Source of the DNA: Acidovorax kalamii
GTDB lineage: Bacteria > Pseudomonadota > Gammaproteobacteria > Burkholderiales > Burkholderiaceae_C
Assembly (NCBI RefSeq): GCF_002245625.1
Contig: NZ_NOIG01000014.1
Coordinates: 47,535-111,534 of the forward strand
Length of the DNA: 64,000 nt
Reading direction: 5' to 3'
Shown here piece by piece: positions 11,143-20,010 of this stretch (the stretch's first letter is position 1; each line of letters starts with the position of its first letter). The position numbers and the translations under genes were made by a program. Below the pieces are notes generated by a model. It was not told where the DNA came from. It did no database searches and saw only the letters and a program-made list of their open reading frames with translations.

Positions 11143-11384
11143 GGAACAACCTCAGAATCAAAAACGGACACACAAAGAAATCGCAAGCGCCACAGATCCC
11201 GGCGCGGGTGGCGGTGCGAAGCTGAACGGTCTTCGCACTTCGAGGGGATGCCCTCAGCGGCAAGATGTCTGGGCGATCATTTGGTGTGCAGTCCTTGCGA
11301 TAAGTGGGCCCATCAGCGCATAGGTGCGCGTTTGTCGCGGTGGCCCGGCTCGGAGGTGCTGCTGTCGCTCTTGCCTAACCCTAC

Positions 11385-11390
11385 ATCATA
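11385..11390 (-). promoter_or_regulatory. Candidate extended -10 promoter for rpoD
   Basis: TGG-TATGAT reads on the minus strand in the dnaG-rpoD gap, about 240 nt before the rpoD ATG. No good -35 is placed correctly, so this relies on the TGn extension. The remaining gap (11143-11384) shows no other feature I can support. Confidence 0.35.
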
Positions 11391-11405
11391 CCATTTGACT
11401 CGATT

Positions 11406-13472
11406 TCAAGCCGTTGCGGTGTTCACGCCCAACAAAATCTTGCGTTTTTGCTCCAGAGCCCGGTAGCGCTCCAGGGCCGAGGGGTCCTGGGCGGCCTGCA
11501 GCATCAGCAGCTTCTGCTGCTCGGCGATGTCCTCGATGAGCATGCGGTTCAGCAAATCGCGCAGCTCCAGCCGGAGTTCGGCCAGCTCGCCCTCGGTCTG
11601 GGCGTGGGCGCCGGTCATCACCTTCACCGCCAGGTCTTCGCATTCGTGGTCGCGCAGACTTTCGCGCAGCACGGCCCAGGCCAGGGGGCCGTGTTCGTGG
11701 AACTGCGCTTCCAGCCAGGTGAACAGCGGGCCGTGGGGCGAGGGCTGGGCGCACAGCGCGGCATGGTCGTCATGGGTCAGCTCTTCGAGAAACGCCATGT
11801 GCGACAACAGCAGCCGCGCGGCGTGGTCGGCCCGGCCCATGGCGGGCGTGCGGGGCAGGCGCGGCTGGGGCGGCCAAGGCGCGTCCTTGTCGCGCTTGCT
11901 CCATTTGCCGTTGCTGCCCTTTTTCCAGTCGCCACCGCCACTGTTCTTGCGGAACGGGGGCTTGCCGCCGCCGTAACCACCAGCGCCAGGGGCCTCGTAG
12001 CCGCCGGATGTGCCCCCGCCACCCACGTATTCGGGCTCGTGGTGGGGCTGCCAGCCGTCCAGGTCGGGGGGCGGCATGTCGCCCCAGGGGGGCTCATCGG
12101 CATAGGGGCTGGCGGCCGGGGCCTGGGGGCGCGGTGCCGGGGCGGGCACACGTGCAGGCTCACGGGCACCGCCACCAGAGTTCCACAGCTCCGACAGGTC
12201 GCGTGCGTTGAGCTGGGTGAGTTCGGCCAGTTCGCCCAGCAGCTGGCGCTTGAGCACGCCGTCGGGCAGGGCCGTCCACAGCGGGCGGGCGTTGCTCGCC
12301 ATGTGGGCGCGGCCCTCGGCCGTGGCCAGGTCGCAGCCTTCGCTGGCCGATTCGACCAGAAAGCGGCTGAGCGGCACGGCGTTGCCCACATGCTGGGCGA
12401 AGGCGTCGGTGCCGTGGGCGCGGATGAAGCTGTCCGGGTCGTGCTCGGCGGGCAGGAAGAGAAACTTGATGCTGCGCGTGTCGGTGGCGTGGGGCAGGGC
12501 CCCGTCGAGCGCCTTGCGCGCGGCGCGGCGGCCCGCGTTGTCGCCGTCAAAGCTGAACACCACCGCGTCCGTAAAACGCAGCAGCTTGTGCACATGCTCG
12601 GGCGTGCAGGCCGTGCCCAGGGTGGCCACGGCGTTCGGAAACCCGAGCTGCGCCAGCGCCACCACATCCATGTAGCCTTCGGTGACCAGGGCATAGCCGT
12701 GCTCGCGGATGGCAGTGCGGGCCTCGAACAGGCCGTACAGCTCGCGGCCCTTGTGGAACACCGGGGTTTCGGGCGAGTTGAGGTACTTGGGTTTGTCGTC
12801 GCCCAGCACCCGGCCGCCAAAGCCGATGCATTCGCCCTTCACGTTGCGGATGGGGAACATCACCCGGTCGCGAAACCGGTCGTAGCGCTTGTCCTGTCCC
12901 TCTTCGCCCACGATGACCAGGCCGCTTTCCTCCAGCAGCGGGTCGTCGTAGCGCGGGAACACGCTGGCCAGGCTGCGCCAGCCCTCGGGCGCATAGCCCA
13001 GCCCGTAGCGCTTGGCCACGGCGCCCGACACGCCCCGGCCCTTGAAGTAGCCAATGGCGCGCTGCGACTCGCGCAGGTGGCGGCGGTAGGCATCGGCGGC
13101 TTTCTCGAGCACGTCGCTCAGCGTGGCCTGCTTCTGGCGGGCGGCGGCGGCGCGCTCGCGCTCCTGGGGCGAGATGTCGTCGTCAGGCACCTGCAGGCCC
13201 ACGCCCTGGGCCAGGTCCTGCACGGCCTCGACGAAACCCATGCCTGCGTGGTCCATCAAGAAGCTGATGGCGTTGCCGTTTTTGCCGCAGCCAAAGCAGT
13301 GATAGAACTGCTTGGCGGGGCTGACGCTGAAAGATGGCGACTTTTCCCCGTGGAAAGGGCACAGTCCCATGAAGTTGGCCCCGCCTTTCTTCAGTTGAAC
13401 GTAGCGGCCCACAATGTCGACCACATCGACGCGGGCAAGCAGTTCCTGGATGAAAGACTGAGGGATCGTCAC
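11406..13472 (-). CDS. dnaG: DNA primase DnaG
   Basis: This replicative primase synthesises RNA primers at the fork. With a GTG start at 13472 it has 688 residues, which gives the usual TIPQSFIQELLARVDVVDIV beginning; the open frame runs 25 codons further but into the neighbouring promoter area. The CHC2 zinc finger is complete (C38, H41, C59, C62). A TOPRIM core follows, with EGYMD and the FDGDNAGRRA motif. A Pro/Gly-rich linker of about 100 residues separates the core from the C-terminal DnaB-binding domain. rpoD follows downstream, but rpsU, the usual first gene of the macromolecular-synthesis operon, is absent: a divergent binding-protein gene sits there instead. Confidence 0.97.
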   Translation of the reverse strand: MTIPQSFIQELLARVDVVDIVGRYVQLKKGGANFMGLCPFHGEKSPSFSVSPAKQFYHCFGCGKNGNAISFLMDHAGMGFVEAVQDLAQGVGLQVPDDDISPQERERAAAARQKQATLSDVLEKAADAYRRHLRESQRAIGYFKGRGVSGAVAKRYGLGYAPEGWRSLASVFPRYDDPLLEESGLVIVGEEGQDKRYDRFRDRVMFPIRNVKGECIGFGGRVLGDDKPKYLNSPETPVFHKGRELYGLFEARTAIREHGYALVTEGYMDVVALAQLGFPNAVATLGTACTPEHVHKLLRFTDAVVFSFDGDNAGRRAARKALDGALPHATDTRSIKFLFLPAEHDPDSFIRAHGTDAFAQHVGNAVPLSRFLVESASEGCDLATAEGRAHMASNARPLWTALPDGVLKRQLLGELAELTQLNARDLSELWNSGGGAREPARVPAPAPRPQAPAASPYADEPPWGDMPPPDLDGWQPHHEPEYVGGGGTSGGYEAPGAGGYGGGKPPFRKNSGGGDWKKGSNGKWSKRDKDAPWPPQPRLPRTPAMGRADHAARLLLSHMAFLEELTHDDHAALCAQPSPHGPLFTWLEAQFHEHGPLAWAVLRESLRDHECEDLAVKVMTGAHAQTEGELAELRLELRDLLNRMLIEDIAEQQKLLMLQAAQDPSALERYRALEQKRKILLGVNTATA

Positions 13473-13531
13473 GCGGTGTATTGTCCGCGTAAACTGTTTG
13501 TTACCAGTTATTACAAAGCGGGGCTTTCGGC

Positions 13532-14626
13532 ATGGCGTGCATGGCATGGCAGCAAGCAGCAGGCACTGGGCCGCATCAGGTGCGGCGCCGCAGTGCGGCG
13601 GCAGCGTTGCTGGCCGCAGGCCTGGGGGCGGTGCTGCCTGGCCCGGCGCAAGCCGCCACGGTGCTGCGCGTGCTGGCCTGGCCGGGGTATGCCGATGCCG
13701 ACTTTGTGGCCGTGTTCGAGAAGCGCCACGGGGTCAAGGTCGAGATCACCACCGTGGCCTCCGACGACGTCCTGCGCGCCAAGCTGGCCAGCCCGGGCGG
13801 CCCCGGGTTTGACCTGGTCGCCGCCAACACCGCCGAAATCGCGCGCCTGGTGGACCAGAAGATGCTGACACCGTTGCCCGTAAGCAACATTCCCAACACG
13901 GCGCGCCAGCTGCCGCGTTTTCGGCAACTGCAGTCCATCGCAGGCATCACCGCGTGGGGCGAGGTGTATGCCATGCCCTTCACCTATTCCGAGATGGGGC
14001 TGGTCTACGACCGCCAGCAGTTCAGCACGCCCCCGGACTCGGTTGCCGTGCTGTGGGACCCGCGCTGGCAGGGCAAGGTGCTGGCATTTGACGGCAGCAG
14101 CCATGGATTTTCGCTGGCCGCCATGCACCGGGGGCTGGCGCCGTTTCGCATTGATCCCGACCGTTTCAGCTCGCTGGCCAGGGACCTGGTGGCCCTGCGT
14201 CGCAACGTGCGCTCTTTCTACAGCCTGCCCGAGGAGTCGGTGGAGCTGTTCCGCAAGCACAAGGTGGCCGTGATGCACGCCAACTACGGCCAGCAGCAGC
14301 TCAAGCAGTTGCGCGATGCGGGGCTGGACGTGGGCTATGTGGTGCCCAAAGAGGGCGCGCTGGCCTGGCTCGACTGCTGGGCCATTACCCGTCGATCCAC
14401 CAAGGTGGCCCTGGCTGCGGAGTGGATCAACTACATGCTTGACCCGGCGCTGAGCCGCGAATTCACCCGGCGCCAGGGCCTGGCCAACACGCTGGAGGAG
14501 CCACCCGCCCTGTCGGGGGATGTGCCCATGGGGCCCATCGTCTGGCTGGAGCCGGTGGAGGACGAAACCCGGCGCGCGCAACTGTGGCAGCGCATCGTGG
14601 CGGGCGACCGCCCGGCGAGGTTCTGA
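13532..14626 (+). CDS. PotD-like periplasmic binding protein (NspS-type sensor partner)
   Basis: This 364-residue protein belongs to the spermidine/putrescine-binding (PotD) family. A signal with RRRS and a hydrophobic Ala/Leu core ends at PAQA (about residue 41). The mature part begins VLRVLAWPGYADADFVAVFE, the usual PotD opening, and shows LASPGGPGFDLVAAN and WGEVYAMPF. No ATPase or permease genes of a Pot transporter are adjacent. Instead a diguanylate cyclase with a periplasmic sensor starts 3 nt after the stop. By analogy with NspS-MbaA of Vibrio cholerae, the protein may present a ligand to that cyclase rather than feed a transporter. Two ATGs (13532, 13541) are possible starts, and the ribosome-binding site is weak. 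Confidence 0.85.
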   Translation: MACMAWQQAAGTGPHQVRRRSAAAALLAAGLGAVLPGPAQAATVLRVLAWPGYADADFVAVFEKRHGVKVEITTVASDDVLRAKLASPGGPGFDLVAANTAEIARLVDQKMLTPLPVSNIPNTARQLPRFRQLQSIAGITAWGEVYAMPFTYSEMGLVYDRQQFSTPPDSVAVLWDPRWQGKVLAFDGSSHGFSLAAMHRGLAPFRIDPDRFSSLARDLVALRRNVRSFYSLPEESVELFRKHKVAVMHANYGQQQLKQLRDAGLDVGYVVPKEGALAWLDCWAITRRSTKVALAAEWINYMLDPALSREFTRRQGLANTLEEPPALSGDVPMGPIVWLEPVEDETRRAQLWQRIVAGDRPARF

Positions 14627-14629
14627 CAC

Positions 14630-16303
14630 ATGGGCATGCAGCGCATGACATGGGGCATTGCACTGCGCCTGGGGGTGCTGCTGGCCTCGTTCAGCGTGTT
14701 TGCGGCCATCCTGGCGGGCTACTACACCTTTGACTCGAGCCGCGACCGTCTGCAGGGGCGGGCCGAACGTGCGCTGATGGCCACCACGCAGGTGCTGGCG
14801 CGCCACATGCAGGCCGGGTTCGGCACGGTCGCGCGCGATACGTCCTTTCTGGCCAGCGTGGCAGCGCAGGAGCCTGACCGGAACCGCCTCGCCGAGATCT
14901 TCCGCGCCAGCCTGGCCGCGCACCCCAGCTACCTGCAGATCCGTTTCATCAGCGCCTGGGACTACGGTCTGGAGCTGGTGCGCATCGACCGCCAGGGTGG
15001 GGTGCCCGTGCGGATTGCCGACGAAGCGCTGCAGGAGAAGGCCCATTTCCCCTTTGTGTTCGAAGCCCTGGCGCTGTCGGCGGGGGAGGTCTATGTGTCC
15101 GAATTCGGCATCAACCACGAGGGCTCCCCGGGCGAGGAAGCGGTGCCGGTGTTCAACATGGCTTCGCCCGTGGTGCAGGGCGGCAAGGTGCAGGGGGTGG
15201 TGGTGGTGCGCGTGGCGGCCGAGCCGTTCTTGCGCAACTTCGATGCCGCGCTGCCAACGCCCTATGGTTTTTACCTCAGCAACCGCTGGGGCGACTTCCT
15301 GGTGCACCCCGATGCCACCCAGACCTTTGGCTTTGACCGGGGCCAGCGCATCCTGATCCAGGACAGCTTTGCGCCGGTGGCGGCGCTGGTCGAGGGGCGT
15401 GCCCAGGAGGCCGTGCTCAGCCGGCCCGGCTCCGACGACGACGAGGCGCGCGTGTTCTCGTTTGTGCGCATGCCCTTTGGCGGCGAGGAGGAAGGGCGCT
15501 TCATGGTGGTGGGCCTATCGCAGCCCCTGGCTGCCGTGCAGGGCGAGGTGCTGGACCTGGGCCGCAGCATCCTCAAGATCCTGCTGGTGCTCAGCCTGGT
15601 GGGCGTGGTGCTGGCGGCGGGCGTGTCGCGGGTGGTCACGCAGCCGCTGCAGGCCATGGTGGCGGCCGCGCAGGCGTTCTCGAAGGGGCTGGCGCATGGT
15701 GCGCTGCCTGTGCACCGCAAGGACGAGGTGGGCGAGCTGGCCCGCAGCTTCCACGACATGGAGCAGCAGATCAGCCGCCAGATCACCGAGTTGAACGCCA
15801 GCCGCGACGCCATGGCCCACCTGGCGCACCACGATGCACTCACCGGCCTGCCCAACCGCCGCATGTTCGAGCAGCGCCTGGCGCAGGCGCTCGAACTCTC
15901 GCGCCGCAGCGGCCGCGACTGCGCCCTGCTGTTTGTGGACCTGGACGACTTCAAGGCCATCAACGACACGCGCGGCCACGCCGTGGGTGACCTGGTGCTG
16001 CAGGCCGTGGCCCGCGTCATCCTGGGCGCCGTGCGGCAGGCCGACACCGTGGCCCGGCTGGCGGGCGACGAGTTCACCGTGCTGTGTGAAAACGTGGACT
16101 CGGAAGAAGCCGCGCTGCAGATCGTGGCCAAGCTGGAGCAGGCCTTTGCGCCACCGCTGGACATCGAGGGCCAGCCCTTCCCGGTGCGTGCCAGCATCGG
16201 CGTGAGCCTGTTCCCGCGCGACGCCCAGGACGCGCACACGCTGCTGGCCAGCGCCGACGCGGCCATGTACCGTGTCAAGCAAAGCCACCGCCGCAGCGTT
16301 TGA
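14630..16303 (+). CDS. Membrane diguanylate cyclase, dCache-HAMP-GGDEF
   Basis: This 557-residue inner-membrane enzyme makes cyclic di-GMP from two GTP. TM1 lies at about 10-32, the periplasmic double-Cache-like sensor at about 35-310, TM2 at about 312-335, HAMP at about 335-390, and the GGDEF domain from about 395. The signature is AGDEF (478-482), a variant still compatible with catalysis, and an RxxD inhibitory site (RQAD, 469-472) is present. There is no EAL domain, unlike MbaA. It starts 3 nt after the PotD-like gene, so the two are co-translated. I infer that the binding protein docks on its periplasmic domain. Confidence 0.92.
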   Translation: MGMQRMTWGIALRLGVLLASFSVFAAILAGYYTFDSSRDRLQGRAERALMATTQVLARHMQAGFGTVARDTSFLASVAAQEPDRNRLAEIFRASLAAHPSYLQIRFISAWDYGLELVRIDRQGGVPVRIADEALQEKAHFPFVFEALALSAGEVYVSEFGINHEGSPGEEAVPVFNMASPVVQGGKVQGVVVVRVAAEPFLRNFDAALPTPYGFYLSNRWGDFLVHPDATQTFGFDRGQRILIQDSFAPVAALVEGRAQEAVLSRPGSDDDEARVFSFVRMPFGGEEEGRFMVVGLSQPLAAVQGEVLDLGRSILKILLVLSLVGVVLAAGVSRVVTQPLQAMVAAAQAFSKGLAHGALPVHRKDEVGELARSFHDMEQQISRQITELNASRDAMAHLAHHDALTGLPNRRMFEQRLAQALELSRRSGRDCALLFVDLDDFKAINDTRGHAVGDLVLQAVARVILGAVRQADTVARLAGDEFTVLCENVDSEEAALQIVAKLEQAFAPPLDIEGQPFPVRASIGVSLFPRDAQDAHTLLASADAAMYRVKQSHRRSV

Positions 16304-16396
16304 GTTAGCGCCCTGGCGCTGGCTCTGCGCATGGTGTTGCCTTCGTGTCAGCCTGCGGCGCTAGGCTGTGTCCTGTTCACCTTCTCGCACCCGCCC

Positions 16397-18043
16397 ATGA
16401 CCTCCATCTTCGACCAGCACCTGCCCCGCAATGAAGCCAACTTTGCCGCCCTGTCGCCCCTGTCGTTCATCGAACGCACGGCCGAGGTCTACCCCGACCG
16501 CCTGGCCATCGTGCACGGCGCGCTGCGCCAGAGCTGGGCCCAGACCTACGCGCGCTGTCGCCAGCTGGCCAGCGCGCTGACCCAGGCTGGCATCGGCAAG
16601 AACGACACCGTGGCCGTGATGCTGCCCAACACGCCCCCGATGGTGGAGGCGCACTTTGGCGTGCCCATGGCGGGCGCCGTGCTCAACACCCTCAACACCC
16701 GGCTGGACCCCGAAGCCATCGCCTTCATGCTGGACCACGGCGAGGCCAAGGCCGTGATCGTGGACCCGGAATTCAGCGGCACCATGGCCAAAGCGCTGGC
16801 CCTGCGCACCGCCACCACGCCCATCAGCGTGATCGAGGTGCAGGACGCGCTCTACGGCCCCGCCGTGCAAAGCCTGGACGGCACTGACTACGAAGCCTTT
16901 GTGGCCAGCGGCGACGCGACCTTTGCCTGGAGCTTGCCCGCTGACGAGTGGGATGCGATTGCGCTCAACTACACCTCAGGCACCACCGGCAACCCCAAAG
17001 GCGTGGTCTACCACCACCGGGGCGCGGCCACCAACGCCATCAGCAACGTGCTGGAGTGGGACATGCCCAAGCACGCGGTGTACCTGTGGACCTTGCCCAT
17101 GTTCCACTGCAACGGCTGGTGCTTTCCGTGGACCATTGCGGCGCGTGCGGGCGTCAACGTGTGCCTGCGCCGTGTGGACGCGCAGGCTATCTTCGATGCC
17201 ATCCGCAACCACGGCGTCACGCACTACTGCGGCGCGCCCATCGTGCATGGCCTGCTGGTCAAAGCGCCTGACGCGATGAAGGCGGGCGTCCCCGCTGGCG
17301 TCAAGGCCATGGTGGCGGGCGCTGCGCCACCGGCGTCGATGATCGAAGGCATGGAAAAGATGGGCTTCGACCTGACCCACGTGTACGGCCTGACTGAGGT
17401 CTACGGCCCGGCCACCGTGTGCGCCAAACACGAGGCCTGGGACGGGCTCGACATTGGCGAGCGCGCCCGCCTCAACGCCCGCCAGGGCGTGCGCTACCAC
17501 CTGGAGCGCGACGTGCGCGTGCTGAACCCCGAGACCATGTTGCCCGTGCCGCAGGACGGCGAAACCATGGGCGAGATCATGTTCAAGGGCAACATCGCCA
17601 TGAAGGGCTACCTCAAGAACCCCAAGGCCACCGACGAGGCCTTTGCAGGCGGCTGGTTCCACAGCGGCGACCTGGCCGTGCAGTACCCCGACGGCTACAT
17701 CAAGATCAAGGACCGCAGCAAGGACATCATCATCTCGGGCGGTGAGAACATCTCGTCCATCGAGGTCGAAGACGTGCTCTACCGCCACCCCGATGTGCTG
17801 GCCGCCGCCGTGGTGGCCAAGCCCGACCCCAAGTGGGGCGAGACGCCCTGCGCGTTTGTGGAGCTGAAAACCGGTGCGCAGACCACGCCCGAGGACATCG
17901 TGGCGCACTGCAAGAAGCACCTGGCGGGCTTCAAGGTGCCGCGTGCCGTGGTGTTTGGCGAGCTGCCCAAGACCAGCACCGGCAAGATCCAGAAGTTCGA
18001 GCTGCGCAAGTTGGCCGGGTCGGCAGCGGCGATTGATGTCTGA
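16397..18043 (+). CDS. Fatty acyl-CoA synthetase (AMP-forming)
   Basis: This 548-residue ANL-superfamily ligase activates a carboxylic acid to its acyl-CoA through an acyl-adenylate. The P-loop YTSGTTGNPKGV, the HVYGLTEVYGP motif, YxSGD-like WFHSGDLAV, the hinge DRSKDIIISGGENISS and the C-terminal lysine in PKTSTGKIQKFELR are all intact. It resembles medium/long-chain or DmdB-like acyl-CoA synthetases. I start at ATG 16397 (MTSIFDQHLPRNEANF), which matches the family beginning; an upstream in-frame ATG would add 22 residues lacking family character. It stands alone, convergent with the small gene pair that follows. The exact chain length cannot be read. Confidence 0.9.
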   Translation: MTSIFDQHLPRNEANFAALSPLSFIERTAEVYPDRLAIVHGALRQSWAQTYARCRQLASALTQAGIGKNDTVAVMLPNTPPMVEAHFGVPMAGAVLNTLNTRLDPEAIAFMLDHGEAKAVIVDPEFSGTMAKALALRTATTPISVIEVQDALYGPAVQSLDGTDYEAFVASGDATFAWSLPADEWDAIALNYTSGTTGNPKGVVYHHRGAATNAISNVLEWDMPKHAVYLWTLPMFHCNGWCFPWTIAARAGVNVCLRRVDAQAIFDAIRNHGVTHYCGAPIVHGLLVKAPDAMKAGVPAGVKAMVAGAAPPASMIEGMEKMGFDLTHVYGLTEVYGPATVCAKHEAWDGLDIGERARLNARQGVRYHLERDVRVLNPETMLPVPQDGETMGEIMFKGNIAMKGYLKNPKATDEAFAGGWFHSGDLAVQYPDGYIKIKDRSKDIIISGGENISSIEVEDVLYRHPDVLAAAVVAKPDPKWGETPCAFVELKTGAQTTPEDIVAHCKKHLAGFKVPRAVVFGELPKTSTGKIQKFELRKLAGSAAAIDV

Positions 18044-18057
18044 GCCTGCGCAGCGCT

Positions 18058-18321
18058 TCAGCCAAAGCCGCAGGCCAAGGTCTGTCGCCCGCCATCCAGG
18101 TGGTATTCGGACTTCCAGTAGTGCCGGTCTTCGATGGCGTTGAAAGTCATACCCGGCGCCAGCGGGTAGGCCGTGGCGAAGGGGCGGCGCAGGATGATGA
18201 GCAGCTCGCAATGGGGCGGCCAGTCCGCGACCTCATCAATGGCATTGCCCCGCGCCAGTTCGGCGTTGAGGATCGTGCGCAGCGGAGCGGCCAGCGCGGC
18301 GGGGATGGGTGGGCGGCTCAT
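18058..18321 (-). CDS. Small conserved protein of unknown function (second of overlapping pair)
   Basis: This 87-residue soluble protein contains WPPHCELLIILRRPF and HYWKSEYHLDGGRQTLACGF. I associate that pattern with a small uncharacterised family often found beside immunity-like proteins. The start ATG overlaps the stop of the upstream gene (ATGA), so translation is coupled. The open frame extends 29 codons upstream, but those codons overlap the other gene and look like shadow sequence. No signal peptide, membrane segment or catalytic motif is visible. The function is unknown; a role as partner of the upstream immunity-like protein is inferred from coupling. Confidence 0.65.
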   Translation of the reverse strand: MSRPPIPAALAAPLRTILNAELARGNAIDEVADWPPHCELLIILRRPFATAYPLAPGMTFNAIEDRHYWKSEYHLDGGRQTLACGFG

Positions 18322-18815
18322 GCCGGGGGCTGGCAGGCCGCCAGCGAGGGTGCCGACGGCGGGGTTGCTGCGCCTGCCAGCAGCCGCTGCAATGCCTGCA
18401 CCTGCCACTGGTGCTCTGGCTCAAAGGTCGAGCGGTCTTGCACTGCGTAACCCCCATAGGCGTACACCGTGGCATAGGCCGCGTAGTTGGCAGCCTCCAG
18501 TGCCCGGCCAGCCAGGGCATTCGCCACGGCATAGGTGGCCGACACGGCGGCGTGGGCCGACCCGTCCAGCGATTGCGAACCCCTGTGGTGCGAAGCCACC
18601 GCTTTCAGCCGCTCTGCTGCATCGGCCAGCGTGGCTGCGTCCACCATGCCTGCCGTGAATGCAGCCAGCGTGTCCAGGCCCGCGATGGCTTCCGGATCTT
18701 CCAGCAGGTGGCGCACGCGCTGCACACAAGCCAGGCCAAAGGCCAGGCGCAGCGGGGTCTGGGCATCGCTGGCCAGCCCGCAGTCGGCAGCCAGTTGGGT
18801 GAGGGCAGCGTTCAT
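18318..18815 (-). CDS. Immunity-like Ala/Tyr-rich helical protein (Imm5-like)
   Basis: This 165-residue protein is almost all helical and rich in Ala. It has a middle region with repeated Ala-Tyr patterns (AANYAAYATVYAYGGYA) and ends near EPEHQWQVQALQRLL. That composition and the closing WQ..L pattern resemble proteins annotated as putative immunity proteins (Imm5-like), though I cannot verify homology. AAGG is 9 nt before ATG 18815; the ATG nine bases further up abuts the AAGG, so it is less likely. It is translationally coupled to the 87-residue gene downstream. No polymorphic toxin gene lies nearby. Confidence 0.6.
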   Translation of the reverse strand: MNAALTQLAADCGLASDAQTPLRLAFGLACVQRVRHLLEDPEAIAGLDTLAAFTAGMVDAATLADAAERLKAVASHHRGSQSLDGSAHAAVSATYAVANALAGRALEAANYAAYATVYAYGGYAVQDRSTFEPEHQWQVQALQRLLAGAATPPSAPSLAACQPPA

Positions 18816-18851
18816 GGCGTGCATCCTTCTCGGCGGCAGAGGAATGAATTT

Positions 18852-18910
18852 GCTATCAATTGGATAGCTGATTGCGCTCTATTGACGGGCGGCAGGGCCT
18901 GATTTTGCTT
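18852..18910 (+). repeat. GATAGC/GCGCT family intergenic repeat, copy 2
   Basis: The core 18863-18907 begins GATAGCTGATTGCGCTC and contains GGGCGGCAGGGCCTGATTTT. Its second half nearly matches the copy after ispG (51.7 kb). A GCTATC-N5-GATAGC inverted repeat opens it (18852-18868). It lies in the 159-bp gap between the immunity-like gene and the AraC gene. Confidence 0.7.
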
Positions 18911-18974
18911 GAATCTTGGTGTTGCAGGCGGCGCCGCCCATTGTGGCAACCCATGGGGTGCGCGTCGAGCCGGG

Positions 18975-19862
18975 CTATGCGGCAACACCGTCCAGCCAGT
19001 CCCGTGGCGACACCCCCAGCTTCTGCGCGAACACCCGCGACAGCGCTGAAGGGTTGGCATAGCCCAGCTCGTTGGCAATCGACTTCAGCGACCGGCCGCC
19101 GCGCAAATGTGCCTGCGCCAACGTCAGCCGCCAGTGCGCCAGGTAGTCGGCCGGGGTCTCGCCCACCACGGCCTTGAAACGGGCGGCGAACGCGCTGCGC
19201 GACAGGCCTGCCTGCTGCGCCATCTGCTCCAGGCTCCAGGCCTGGCCGGGCGCCTCGTGCAGGGCCGTGAGGGTGCGCGACAGGTGCGGGTCGGCCAGGC
19301 CGGTCAGCAAGCCCGGCGGCATCTGCGCCTGCTGCGGGTGGTCTAGCAGCCAGCGCAGCAGCTGCAGCAGCACCACTTCAAACAAGCGGTCGGCCAGCAC
19401 GCGGTGGCCGCAGCGCAGGTGGTCGGTTTCGGCAAACAGCAGGTCCAGCGACTGCTGCAGCCCGTCCACCGCGCCCAGCGGCAGCAGCACCAGCGGGGGC
19501 AGGGCGCGGGCCAGCGGGTGGCTTGCGCCGCCGTCAAAGTCCAGCGCGGCGCAGGTGAAGTCCGAGCCCTCGGTGGGCGCGTTGTGAAAAAAGTGCTCCA
19601 GCGGCCGCGCATAGAACAGCAGGCTGGGCTCGCACACCTCCAGCCGCTCGGGCGGGCCCGCCTGGGGCTGGTGCGTGACCACCATCTCGCCCCGGCGCAG
19701 CACATGCAAAAAGCCCCGGCCCGGCGCCGCCGCAAAGTGCGTCACGCCACACAGCGGCCCGTGGTGGAACAGGTGCGCTCGCACCCGAAACCGCTCCAGC
19801 AGCGGCGACAGGCGATCCAGCGGCGCGGGGCTTGGTGAGGGCTGTGGGTGGTCTGTGGGCAT
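18975..19862 (-). CDS. AraC-family transcriptional regulator
   Basis: This 295-residue protein has an N-terminal cupin-type sensor domain (about 1-180) of the kind seen in cupin_6 AraC regulators, followed by the two HTH motifs of the AraC domain. The first is WSLEQMAQQAGLSRSAFAARFKAVVG, and the second is SLKSIANELGYANPSALSRVF. The open frame extends further upstream, but the ATG at 19862 gives the usual length and avoids running through the promoter of the divergent gene. It is divergent from an AhpD-like gene 148 bp away and is probably its regulator. Proteins of this kind are often paired with oxidoreductases or AhpD-like genes. Confidence 0.88.
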   Translation of the reverse strand: MPTDHPQPSPSPAPLDRLSPLLERFRVRAHLFHHGPLCGVTHFAAAPGRGFLHVLRRGEMVVTHQPQAGPPERLEVCEPSLLFYARPLEHFFHNAPTEGSDFTCAALDFDGGASHPLARALPPLVLLPLGAVDGLQQSLDLLFAETDHLRCGHRVLADRLFEVVLLQLLRWLLDHPQQAQMPPGLLTGLADPHLSRTLTALHEAPGQAWSLEQMAQQAGLSRSAFAARFKAVVGETPADYLAHWRLTLAQAHLRGGRSLKSIANELGYANPSALSRVFAQKLGVSPRDWLDGVAA

Positions 19863-20010
19863 GCGATTTGGATGAATTGGTATGAATGATGGATTTTTTG
19901 TGGCCAATAGTACGCCTTGGCGCAAGACACTGCAGGGGTGCTGTGCATCCGCAGTACCCGGCGCCCTAGTGCCGGATCTCCAACGTTTCACCACCTGCAA
20001 GGAAATCACC

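Noticed and set aside
11448..13868. Plus-strand open frame of 806 codons opposite dnaG
   Set aside because: Shadow of dnaG; no family motif, runs across the promoter and into the next gene in another frame.
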